NCBI GenBank assembly: GCA_026874595.1
Contig: CM049314.1
Location: forward strand, 66,128,800-66,192,799
Length of the DNA stretch: 64,000 nt
Reading direction: 5' to 3'
Origin: Sipunculus nudus
Lineage: Eukaryota > Annelida > Sipuncula > Golfingiida > Sipunculidae
Below the pieces are notes generated by a model. It was given only the letters and a program-made list of their open reading frames with translations, was not told the DNA's origin and did no database searches. Of the stretch, positions 57,082 through 64,000 are shown piece by piece (positions within the stretch are counted from its first letter, which is position 1; the number at the start of each line of letters is the position of its first letter). The position numbers were made by a program, and so were the translations under genes.

Positions 57082-59963
57082 TTAAATTATATGTCATTTA
57101 TAGAAATGCATATTAGAAAAAAAGATATATATGAATAAGAGCAAAATTGCAAGCGTAATGCGACTTGTAAGATTTCTCTCACAACTGAAAATCAAATAAT
57201 CCAAGAATTTCATTTTAAACTACCAGTAAGCCTAAACAGCTGTCGAGATTAAGATAATTGTTAAAATAAGCAAAAACCTGCACTATACTGCCCGTTCTTG
57301 GGTAAGCGTGAACATTATAGGTGCAGACGGTCGCGGTTGTAAATATAATTTTGGCCAAGTCGATAAAGATCTGTACCCCCAGAGCAAATGGAACCGAATC
57401 CAGAGGCCGGCTTATTACCTTTATTTGGGAACAGGAAAATAGATAAGAAGATTCTACTAATAAAAGAGGGGTGTTCCAATGCAGGGATATCCTGTAGGAT
57501 TTCTCCCACAAATAAAAAAGCAGCGACAAAGCAGTATAGTTATAAATCACCAGGTTGAACGAGAGGTCTGTCCGAATTGAAAGAAAAAAGTTATCATTAA
57601 GCCTAAATATACTATAATGCCAGTCCTTGGAATAAACGTGATCATTTAATGTATATCAGTGGGTACTCCGAATCGTGGCGTCCGATTTATTCAATAAAAA
57701 TTACTCGAATCCGAAATCAGGGATCCAATATGCATGTAGGTCAGTATTTATAAGACATCCCAGCAATCGTTCAAGTGGATATTAGTTATACCTGTAAATT
57801 CAATATCATCTTACCAAAATATATATAATGTGTTCTTGCACACTGAAGTGTCATGGCCTCTCCAAAATGCATTACTGGGTTAAATTTGAGGATTTTATCC
57901 CCAGCACGTCATAACTTTAGGGGCCTGGACAGCTGAGTGGTAAAACACTCGGCCTTCTCTGCTGGCGACCCGGGTTCGATCCCCGGTGTGGCTATAAGAG
58001 TGGGTTGTAGTGGCCGGTCCAAGGCCGGTGGTTTTCTCCGGGTCCTCCGGTTTCCTCCATCCTTACCGACTTCCGAGCGCAAACAACCGAGCCATGGAGG
58101 GTGCTTCGTATTAGTTATTATAACTAGTTGTACAATGCAAGTAAAATAAATAAAGTTTATATAACTTGACTAGTTGAGGTACATGTACTTAAAATACCAT
58201 GACGTAGAGCCATGTCCTTCAATATGTGTATGCCCAAAGGGTGAACAGGTGATACACTCCCCTCAGGCACGCCACAGACAAAGTGATTTACCTGACTTCT
58301 GCCCAGAATAAGGAAGGTTTGGCCATTCGTTTTATAGGAATGCTGGTGGGTAAGGCCACTTTTCCTGGAGGGGTTGCATGGATCTCTTACAATTCTACAA
58401 GTGGATGACCAATTACTGTAGCTCAATACTCACCGTGCACTAAAGGTGCGAACTGCCAGCACGTCATTGGGCCGTTACTGGTAAACTGACCGAGTGCCAT
58501 CTCCAGGAAAATGACCGGAACACCGACCAGCGCCATGGCCAGGAAGTACGGGATCAGGAAGGCCGCTTAGGATAATGATAAGTTAACTAAATGGAAGTTC
58601 ATGGAGGTATTCTTGACAAGTCATTTTGAATTTTTATACCAGAAAACAAATACTTTTTTTTTAACACGGTGATAAAATTTGCTGTCGCCAATCTCTGCCA
58701 TCCAAAAAAAAAAATAATAAAGATAAGACAAAAGTTAATAAACTAAATTAACATACTGCATTACTAGTAATGATACACACAGACTTAATCTACCTGTTAA
58801 AGAGGCTTCTTTATATATCAAATATTTAATCCCTAATGTCTTGTATCTTTCGAAGAGATCTTAAATTATTGTCCCCAAGAACAGCAAAAAGTAACCTCTC
58901 TCAGAGGACAAAAGGTGACACAACACAATAAACTTTTCATTTTCAAAAAGAACTTCTATCCTTCCTGATATCATCATAACCTGCACACATGACTAAGGAG
59001 TCCCAAAAGTAAAATACCAGTTTATTTACAAAAATGTGGGAACAGCTTTATAATTACGGTCAAAAAAATCCCAGTTGTTCAGCAGCGCCACCTAGCGTTA
59101 AATTTGATTGTTTAAAATGATTTAAAAAAAATGAATTCTCGAAACAATAAAATATTTCGCTGTAAACAAAAGCTATGTTACGGTACCGATTTATTTAAAT
59201 TTAATTTACACAATAACCTAGATAACAATTTTACTATTGTACATGCAAGTTAGCGCTCACCACCGCCATGTTTGTTACAGAGTACAGGGAAGGTGGCGAT
59301 ATTGGCCACGCCCACAACGTAGCCCACACACACAACGATGAAGTCGAAACGACCGGGCCAGTTGCCGCGGACAGTGTTCTCATCTCGATGGTAGTTTTCT
59401 TCCTCTTTCTGTAGAGAGGACAATGCGAGCATTATACAGAAAGAAGACATATTGACATTTAAGTGTTAGATATAGATTAATTCTCATAGAATATTAACAT
59501 TTTAATAATATTATTTTCTTCGGCACCAACATCATTCGAGACAAGTTGTGCACCAGCAAAAATAAAATGTCATCACAATAGCTCTTTAAAACATTGTCAA
59601 TAAAGGCTAAGTTCCAAATTACACAAAAGAGGATATTCGCGAGGAGAAAAATATGTATTATACATTATTATTAGATCAGTTTATATTTGCTGTTACATAA
59701 GCCCAGTTACTTTTTGTCTTACCAAATTATTATTGTGCGAATATTGAATATATCCATATGGAAATTAAGTCTTAATCATTATATCGAAAGGTGTTCTGAT
59801 AACTAAAAATCTTACAAAACAAATCCAGTGCATCATGAAATATAAGTTTAACAATATAAATAAAGAAACTAATTATACTATATCTCACCTTATATTTTTT
59901 AAATGACACTTTTGAGGACTTTAGTACCTGCTTTTTCCTGGCCCGAACCTCAAGTTCTTTGGT
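43340..59963 (-). CDS. SLC6-family sodium-coupled transporter, gene B (15 exons seen, 5' end missing)
   Basis: Tandem paralogue of gene A, upstream in the same orientation. Exons: 59963-59928, 59408-59261, 58565-58434, 56987-56835, 56208-56037, 53871-53733, 53414-53173, 52062-51938, 51111-50993, 50652-50524, 49093-48994, 48212-48085, 46607-46440, 44690-44541, 43417-43340. All phases join, giving 2019 bp and 672 aa with no in-frame stop, but no initiating Met exon was found upstream of 59963. The whole 12-helix SLC6 plan is present. Ion-site positions depart from the family: TM1 gate Arg to Thr, TM1 GYGN-like Gly to Ala (VANIATFP), TM2 chloride-site Tyr to Phe (LGQFTS), TM6 Gln to Asn (SNVHFS) and TM7 Asn to Ala (VAACTS). 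Open frames and good splice sites argue against a pseudogene. Transport may be altered or lost; inference only. Confidence 0.92.
44541..44690 (-). CDS. Gene B exon: C-terminal tail
   Basis: RIKSLTTPTVYWGPALVKHR, then HRKYF and DPW, strongly matching gene A exon 15. Ends AYYVV at a GTAAGT donor, phase 0. Confidence 0.93.
44985..45250. repeat. Dispersed repeat, plus orientation
   Basis: CACGTGTGTCTGTTTACCAT then GTGACCGAAAAATTAG and GTGAGCCGCAAC match the reverse of 55230-55520. CGTTTACAGGAGTA is also shared. Confidence 0.6.
45634..45862. repeat. 26-bp minisatellite (GACTCG/GACTTG/AGGTCCTG)
   Basis: Nearly nine copies of a 26-bp unit made of GACTCG, GACTTG, GACTCG and AGGTCCTG. Because 26 is not a multiple of 3, open frames run through on both strands and rotate every unit; they are by-products. 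Related GGACTCG words are scattered at 45410-45430, 45575-45610 and 46125-46240. In the gene B intron between the TM12 and tail exons. Confidence 0.9.
46440..46607 (-). CDS. Gene B exon: TM12
   Basis: Contains EWYVYPEWANALGWLLS, a close match to the family's YVYP-WA-ALGW motif, and ends GTLRQ. 168 bp, phase 0 both sides. Confidence 0.95.
46911..46987 (-). other. Exon-like segment in gene B, possible poison or cassette exon
   Basis: 77 bp between CTGCACAGAG and a strong GTAAGT donor, lying between the TM11 and TM12 exons. In phase with the upstream exon it reads ILGIESSGYSKDCLGRLEF and then a TGA stop, and its length is not a multiple of 3. Another frame (PWHRKQRLLKRLSG...) is open. No counterpart was seen in gene A. 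May be spurious. Confidence 0.3.
47190..47868. mobile_element. Helitron-like repeat, copy 2 (inverted)
   Basis: Reverse-oriented relative of 6784-7450. On the plus strand it ends with a GACGGACGGACAGACAGAC run and then TCAATCAGCTGAGCTAAAAA. Sub-units with CTCAGAGAATATAGATCAC and CTCACAGAATATAGGTCAC repeat about 400 bp apart. Lies in a gene B intron. Confidence 0.6.
48085..48212 (-). CDS. Gene B exon: TM11 region
   Basis: GVKRLRADIEVMLGHRACW then an aromatic-rich helix ending CTPIGLV. Parallels gene A exon 13 with one extra codon. GTAAGC donor. Confidence 0.91.
48994..49093 (-). CDS. Gene B exon: TM10
   Basis: GGAYGLKLLEHYVGSWNVIF opens the exon and it ends VFIYG. 100 bp and phases as in gene A exon 12. 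Confidence 0.92.
50010..50425. repeat. Dispersed repeat family, copy 3
   Basis: GGAGGAATGTATCGCAATGG to GACGAAAATATTTGCATCTT and CCAGAGGGTC, colinear with 1390-1890. In the gene B intron before the TM10 exon. Confidence 0.65.
50524..50652 (-). CDS. Gene B exon: TM8 end and TM9
   Basis: FVTIESTVTALCDLFPGLRK matches the E-...D-FP segment, then TM9 ending LLFCSD before GTGAGA. Three codons longer than in gene A. Phase 0 both sides. Confidence 0.93.
50993..51111 (-). CDS. Gene B exon: loop 4 and TM8 start
   Basis: Ends LMIVLISVDTV with the Na2-site Asp kept and Ser changed to Thr, as in gene A. Two codons longer than the gene A exon. Confidence 0.92.
51290..51765. repeat. Dispersed repeat left of the gene B TM7 exon
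   Basis: CAAATATTTGCTGTGTGG, CCCCAACAGAATAACGTCAC, GTTCGACAAGCAGAT and AGCTTGTACTGCCACC...GGTGGCAGGCTGCC recur in the same order at 52690-53000. Confidence 0.7.
51938..52062 (-). CDS. Gene B exon: TM7
   Basis: DAMILAGVAACTSLLGGFV. Alignment of the Thr-Ser pair places Ala at the Na1/chloride-region Asn. 125 bp and the same phases as gene A exon 9. It is flanked on both sides by copies of one dispersed repeat (51290-51765 and 52690-53000). Confidence 0.94.
52494..52640. repeat. Tandem repeat, about 50-bp unit
   Basis: CCTTATATGGCGAACCCTCT with GATAAGACGTACT recurs three to four times. It adjoins the dispersed repeat at 52690. Confidence 0.8.
52690..53000. repeat. Dispersed repeat right of the gene B TM7 exon
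   Basis: Same blocks as 51290-51765 in direct orientation, ending GGTGGCAGGCTGCC. A shorter version, lacking the middle segment of the other copy. Confidence 0.7.
53173..53414 (-). CDS. Gene B exon: TM5, loop 3, TM6
   Basis: 242 bp as in gene A. TM6 reads ASNVHFSLGGAYG. Asn replaces the family Gln of the chloride site, and the usual SLGxGFG glycine pattern is changed, while the SHNRFHH segment is kept. An AAT microsatellite lies right before the acceptor. Confidence 0.95.
53424..53466. repeat. AAT microsatellite
   Basis: About 14 AAT units a few bases before the gene B TM5-6 exon acceptor, then 150 bp of looser AAT/ATA sequence. Confidence 0.9.
53733..53871 (-). CDS. Gene B exon: TM4
   Basis: Contains GVGDLGGLNWELS, then a hydrophobic helix and RGIKSLVK before a GTATGC donor. 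139 bp, identical length and phases to gene A exon 7. Confidence 0.93.
55230..55600. repeat. Dispersed repeat, inverted partner of 44985-45250
   Basis: GTTGCGGCTCACAATCGG, TCTTGTTATGGTAAACAGAC and CGTGGACTGTGTTTAC are the reverse of the 45-kb copy. A third fragment, TCTTGTTATGGTAAACGG, is at 54229. In the gene B intron between the loop 2 and TM4 exons. Confidence 0.6.
56037..56208 (-). CDS. Gene B exon: extracellular loop 2
   Basis: Encodes CLDVTNKPNC and FHGIWN with sequons NCS, NLT, NTS and NLS. Phases are 1 and 2, as in gene A, with one extra codon. Directly upstream in the intron is a 370-bp degenerate AAT repeat. Confidence 0.93.
56210..56580. repeat. Long degenerate AAT/ACT microsatellite
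   Basis: About 370 bp of AATAATA, TACTACT and related triplets next to the gene B loop 2 exon acceptor. Any frame across it is low-complexity. Confidence 0.85.
56835..56987 (-). CDS. Gene B exon: TM3
   Basis: Begins GIGYAMCW, keeps the pocket Tyr in LFYN, and ends CDHDFNTP, almost the same end as in gene A. A TA microsatellite of about 80 bp lies a few bases before the acceptor, an unusual setting for a splice site. Confidence 0.95.
56999..57078. repeat. 80-bp TA microsatellite at a splice acceptor
   Basis: Pure TA run 12 bases upstream (minus strand) of the gene B TM3 exon. It occupies the place of the usual pyrimidine tract, with only GTTGTTGCAG left. Confidence 0.9.
57920..58160 (+). mobile_element. 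tRNA-derived SINE
   Basis: A tRNA-like head (57921-57993) has an A box (CAGCTGAGTGGTA) and a perfect T-arm with B box (CCGGGTTCGATCCCCGG). It is followed by a core with GGTTTTCTCCGGGTCCTCCG and a short tail AAAATAAATAAAG. The core resembles the Meta-type domain of invertebrate SINEs (from memory). Antisense to gene B, in an intron. Confidence 0.85.
58434..58565 (-). CDS. Gene B exon: end of TM1 to TM2
   Basis: AFLIPYFLAMALVGVPVIF then LGQFTSNGPMTCW. Phe replaces the chloride-site Tyr of the usual GQY motif. It is 132 bp, phase 1 both sides, as in gene A. Confidence 0.95.
59261..59408 (-). CDS. Gene B exon: RGNW motif and TM1
   Basis: Carries RGNWPGRFDFIVVCVGY and VANIATFP. The Na-site Asn is kept. 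The gate Arg of the family's RFP is Thr, and the Gly before the Asn is Ala. The GTGAGC donor is in phase 1, as in gene A. Confidence 0.95.
59928..59963 (-). CDS. Gene B small upstream exon (cytosolic N-terminus)
   Basis: 36 bp between a TTTTGTAG acceptor and a GTACTA donor, encoding the charged peptide TKELEVRARKKQ in phase 0 with the next exon. No Met is present, so at least one more exon must lie further right. The support is splice sites and frame only. Confidence 0.55.
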
Positions 59964-60159
59964 CTACAAAACAAACAACAAGAGGTCCAGGGGTCTAATG
60001 TTCACTTTGTGAATTACTTTGCTTGATGGTGGGTGATTAAGAATTGAAAAGACAAATGTAAAAATACCATTCATGCTTTTGCTAGTGGACACTGTGCTGT
60101 TGCACAAGTTTACAGAGTTATCAAACTAAAATATGACAGAAAAAGATGAAAGGAACATA

Positions 60160-61150
60160 GATTAATCAGAAGACAAGATTCGAAGATCAATAAAGAATCC
60201 ATCTTGAAAATAATTTGACTGAATTAATACTGAATTTATTTATTTTATTCCTCTTCCTTTAAGGCATTGTTTACTTTGATATGAAAGTTAAATATTAATA
60301 CTTTATCACATATCTTAGTAAAAGCGGAAAAGACCATTACAGCCTGCAAAAAGTAGGTCAACTTAGGTGGCGCCACCTGCAGGTCAAACTCAAATAGCAT
60401 TCACATGCTCAATATTCTTGTAAAATTTTGTGCTGAAGGATGCTGCGGTTCCTGAGATATAACAATGTAACAGACATTGCATCACGTTTGGAAGCACAAC
60501 AAATTGTCAATTTTGCAATCAACAAAATTTGAACTTCCGTAAAGACGCCATCTTAAGAATAATTTGACTGAATTCATTCTCATTATATTTCCCTTCTTTT
60601 AAGAAATTGATTACTTTGATTTAAACGCTAAAATGTTAATACTTTATGATATATTTTGGAAAAAAACAGAATAAAAATCATTACAGCCTGTAGAAAGTAG
60701 GTCAACACAGGTAGCGCCCCTTGCAGGTCAAAATCATATAGCATTCGCATGCTCAATATCCTTGTGAATTTTGGTGACGAACGCTGCAACACTTCCTAAG
60801 AAATTTGGTAACAGACATTACATCATGTATGAAAAAACAACAAATTGTCAAAGTTTGTGATCGATAAAATTGGAACTTCAGTAAAGACGCTAACTTGAAA
60901 AAATATGGATTAGTTTTTATTCCCCTTCCTCTAAGGACCAGTTGTCTATGATATGAAAGCCAAACTATTAATACTTTATGACTTTTATCGGAAAAAGGGG
61001 GGAAATCATTTCAGCCTGTAGAAAGTAGGTCAATATAGGTAGCGCCACTTAAAGCTTATATTTGCATATCCATCACATGATAAAAAAAGTATGCAAAACT
61101 ACATTATGATAGCTGCATCGGCTGTTGAGATATTTGGTAACAGACGGTGA
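60160..61150. repeat. Three-unit tandem array, about 335 bp per unit
   Basis: AGCCTG(C/T)A-AAAGTAGGTCAA occurs at 60341, 60684 and 61013. Each is followed by a GGTGGCGCCACCTGCAGGTC-like block, AATTGTCAA and GTAAAGACGCCA. Spacing is 343 and 329 bp. Similar in unit length, but not in sequence, to the 12-kb array. Confidence 0.85.
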
Positions 61151-61438
61151 AAAATGGAAGGGGGACCAGGGACGCTGCGCCTGCGCATAAGTTCACAGAG
61201 TGATCTAATAAAGGTGCAATGGAATTTTCAAACTGTATTTCTTCCACCACTTGCCAGCTAGTGAGAAATAGGTTAGTCAGAAACAGTCTCGGATCGAGAA
61301 ATTCAAGAACACGGGGGGGGGGGGGGGGGGCTAATATTGGGTTAGATGATTGCTTTGTATTATTCAAACTAATTTCTTAAAATTTTGTTTTGTAAAATAA
61401 ATTTATATATATTAATATTTAAATATATATATATATTC

Positions 61439-61439
<1 letters not shown>

Positions 61440-61495
<56 letters not shown>
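61440..61495. repeat. ATT microsatellite
   Basis: About 18 ATT units following an ATATAT stretch. Confidence 0.9.
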
Positions 61496-61497
<2 letters not shown>

Positions 61498-61559
61498 GTA
61501 ATATTTCAGTTTATGAAAAAATAGAAATATATGTGTTTTTTTATACAAACTATTTCACC

Positions 61560-63645
61560 AGGTTTTCCTTAAATGTAGGTACATTGGGGAGGCTATGTAA
61601 GGGAGACATATTTGGATTTTTTGTTTGTTTTTGTTATAATATGCAATGTAACTAAGGCGTTGGAGGCACCTGTCACATAAAGTATGATGATTTTTTTGTT
61701 CCTTAACTACTATTTAAAAAAAAAATGATTTTGCATAACGTAGTAAAATATTATGAGATGGCCAGCTTTAATGTTAATATTTCCTAAAAATTGGGATATT
61801 TCCTGGAAAGTAACAGGTTGATGTCAAAATGCGCATCTGTGTTTTTATTATGTGCAAAATATCATGTTTTAAAAGTAATTCTGGTTGTAAAATAGTTGTT
61901 GAAATGTTCAAGTCGTATGTCAAACTTTTTACTGGCTTTTGTAGTCTATACAGCAAACCGGACCCAGCAGAGAACAGGGCGTGAGTTCGAGTATCAGCCG
62001 AGGAGCCGAGACAGAGCTCTAAGTGCCAACTGCCTCCCTCACAGACGAATGCAGCTGGGGGGGGGGGGGGGGGTCCTCTGTGTTTTGACCCAGCAGAGTT
62101 TAAAAACGGACAGACTCCTTCGCTCGTTACAGAAATATTTGGATGCTACCTTAATAGGGGGTCAATTAAAAAAATTAAGCTGTTCATTAAACCCTCAATT
62201 TATTAATTTGAAAGTTATAAACTGTAGATTATTTAATAATCTAATTGCTAGGGAATAAAAAGGAATCTGAATAATGAAAATTAATTGGAAATAAATGAGA
62301 AAAGAAGTAGATAAAATGAGATAAATTTTAACTCAACGGGGGGGGGGGGGGGTTGCATCCGTCACAGAGTAACCAACAGTTATTCGAGTACCAGCTCTGC
62401 ATCCATCACAGAGTAACCAACAGTTATTCGAGTACCAGCTCTGCATCCATCACAGAGTAACCAACAGTTATTCGAGTACCAGCTCTGCATCCGTCACAGA
62501 GTAACCAACAGTTATTCGAGTATCAGCTCTGCATCCGTCATAGAGTAACCAACAGTTATTCGAGTATCAGCTCTGCATCCGTCACAGAGTAACCAACAGT
62601 TATTCAAAACTCGAGTCACATTATCAGTAACAATCGAGTAACAAGTGCTCCGGGCATCTTAGTCGACTTAAAATAACCCTCCCATGCAACATTTCAAGGA
62701 AGAAAATGGTGCTAGAAACAAAATAAGCTTTTCAGTTGAGACCAAATTTTATCTTTGAACACATTATAAGGTTGAAAAAGAGTGGGGTCTCTAAATTGAT
62801 TCCACACATTCTCATCCCTAAGGGGTCCTTTGCTTGAACAACCAAACTCATTTGAAATCTAATTTTAAATTAAGAAAACTTGGTTATAAGTTATTAAAAA
62901 AAAGTAATAATTTATTAAAAACCTGCCTTGGAATCGGGGGGGGGGGGGGGAATGATTGATCAACCCCCACCATCATATTTTTAAATTTCGGAATCTAGTG
63001 ATTAGCTTCACCAATTCTACTACCACTAATTCTGGATAAAATAAAATTTATACTAATAAAAGCATTCGAGTAGTGGATTGCTATGTTTGCCCTATTTGAT
63101 AGTGATTCTCATTGTACTAAGATACTGTTTCACATGTTTGAAATACATTCAGGAAAATTGTCAGAAATAAAGACATTTTGAAGTATTTACTGAAGAGAAC
63201 AATGTTGGTATTTTGTCTGAAAGGGTGACCCGTCATCTTACTCAAAATAAAGGACTATTTCTGTATGCTATGGCCTGACAGATATCAACAAGGCATAATT
63301 AAATATTATAAACATTAAATCAGGGATTTTCTTTTTATTAATTCTGTATAACTTTTCAGTTGAAACTGTTATAGGTGTTTAAATTCTGTTTTTTTTTATC
63401 ACAGGCAGCCATTGAATTAAATGGGGTCAGTGAGGCATTTGATTGAGGCATTTTATTGACCAAATTGAAATAAATATATTCGGTAAAATGGACAAATATT
63501 AACAGGCATATATTTTACATTGATTGAATTATAAGGATTATACTTGTTGAGTTATAATTGTATGTATTGGAAGCAAGAAGCACTTACTCTATATATAAAT
63601 TTATGGATACCTACTTAGAAAATTAGACCAGTCATCAGGTTAATT

Positions 63646-63689
<44 letters not shown>

Positions 63690-64000
63690 ATTGCGGTGCA
63701 TAAGAGGAGATTGATATGCATTGGGGCAAGGTATTGTGGAAATATATAGGTAAATGATAAAATTAAATATGCATGTTGTTCATTGGGGTAGAACAATGTT
63801 GATAAGTATTAAGCATTTAATATGTTTAGTTACTAGAGATAACTTTTATTTTATATTTTTATTTATTTATTTATATTTTCAAACTTTTGTTTTGTAGTAC
63901 TATTCATAACGGATTTTAGAGGTGTTTGCATCATAGGAAGACATCTGAGGTAATATGTCGCTATTTATTTTGTTTATATCAAAGATGTCTAGATGGTAAA
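61560..64000. other. Gene-free AT-rich right end
   Basis: Apart from the 44-bp repeat, three G runs and a TA run (63648-63686), I see no exon, tRNA or transposon ends. The missing first exon(s) of gene B could lie here or beyond the window. Confidence 0.6.
62354..62605. repeat. 44-bp tandem repeat, 5.7 copies
   Basis: Unit TGCATCCATCACAGAGTAAC plus CAACAGTTATTCGAGTACCA plus GCTC, with only single-base differences between copies. It starts right after a 15-base G run. Direct repeats without spacers, so not CRISPR. Confidence 0.92.

Noticed and set aside
57921-57993. tRNA gene
   Set aside because: The T-arm is perfect, but the acceptor ends do not pair well, and a SINE core and tail follow. 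A second copy exists at 35.7 kb, so this is a SINE head.
62354-62605. CRISPR-like array
   Set aside because: Direct repeats abut with no unique spacers, and the window is clearly animal nuclear DNA.

Overview
The window looks like nuclear DNA of an animal, most likely a bivalve mollusc. It is AT-rich. Its genes are split into short exons with GT-AG introns, and it is packed with microsatellites, long G/C homopolymers and decayed transposons. The bivalve call rests on two repeat families that I recall as typical of bivalve genomes: a Helitron-like repeat whose end reads like AGCTCAGCTGATTGAAAG next to GACA/GACG-type runs (6.8 kb and 47.2 kb), and a tRNA-derived SINE with a CTCCGGGTCCTCCGG-type core (35.7 kb and 57.9 kb). 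The species cannot be named from the sequence.

The main content is two complete or nearly complete sodium/neurotransmitter symporter (SLC6) genes, head to tail on the minus strand. Gene A runs from the start codon at 39763 to a stop at 16525 in 16 coding exons. These join in frame to 2130 bp (709 aa). Gene B runs from at least 59963 to a stop at 43340 in 15 visible exons. These join in frame to 2019 bp (672 aa), and the first exon was not found. Exons 3-14 of A and their counterparts in B have the same phases and nearly the same lengths, so the pair is an old tandem duplication. Both keep the 12-helix SLC6 plan but lack the usual TM7 asparagine of the Na1/chloride region. B has also changed further ion-site and gate residues. 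This divergent transporter pair is the most interesting protein-level signal here.

Left part (1-16.4 kb): no intact gene. It holds two short palindromic MITEs (2.0 and 2.8 kb), a 2-kb element with inverted ends and CGACAC-rich arms (3.8-5.8 kb), a sulfotransferase fragment with first-type and last exons but no middle (9.2-10.1 kb), and a 2957-bp hAT element (11230-14186). The hAT element has a perfect 8-bp target duplication and carries a tandem array of about 330-bp units.

Middle (16.4-39.8 kb): gene A. Its introns carry a decayed Penelope-like retroelement (RT plus GIY-YIG, minus strand) with a hammerhead ribozyme just downstream, a Tigger/pogo-like DNA transposon relic set in a TA microsatellite, and a 523-bp hAT MITE with its own perfect 8-bp duplication. 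There is also a broken partial copy of exon 7 and a SINE copy.

Right part (43.3-64 kb): gene B, with minisatellites and AAT/TA microsatellites in and around its introns. Next comes a three-unit array of about 335 bp (60.1-61.2 kb), then gene-free AT-rich DNA with a 44-bp tandem repeat. Splice sites and joins were read by eye and no database search was run.
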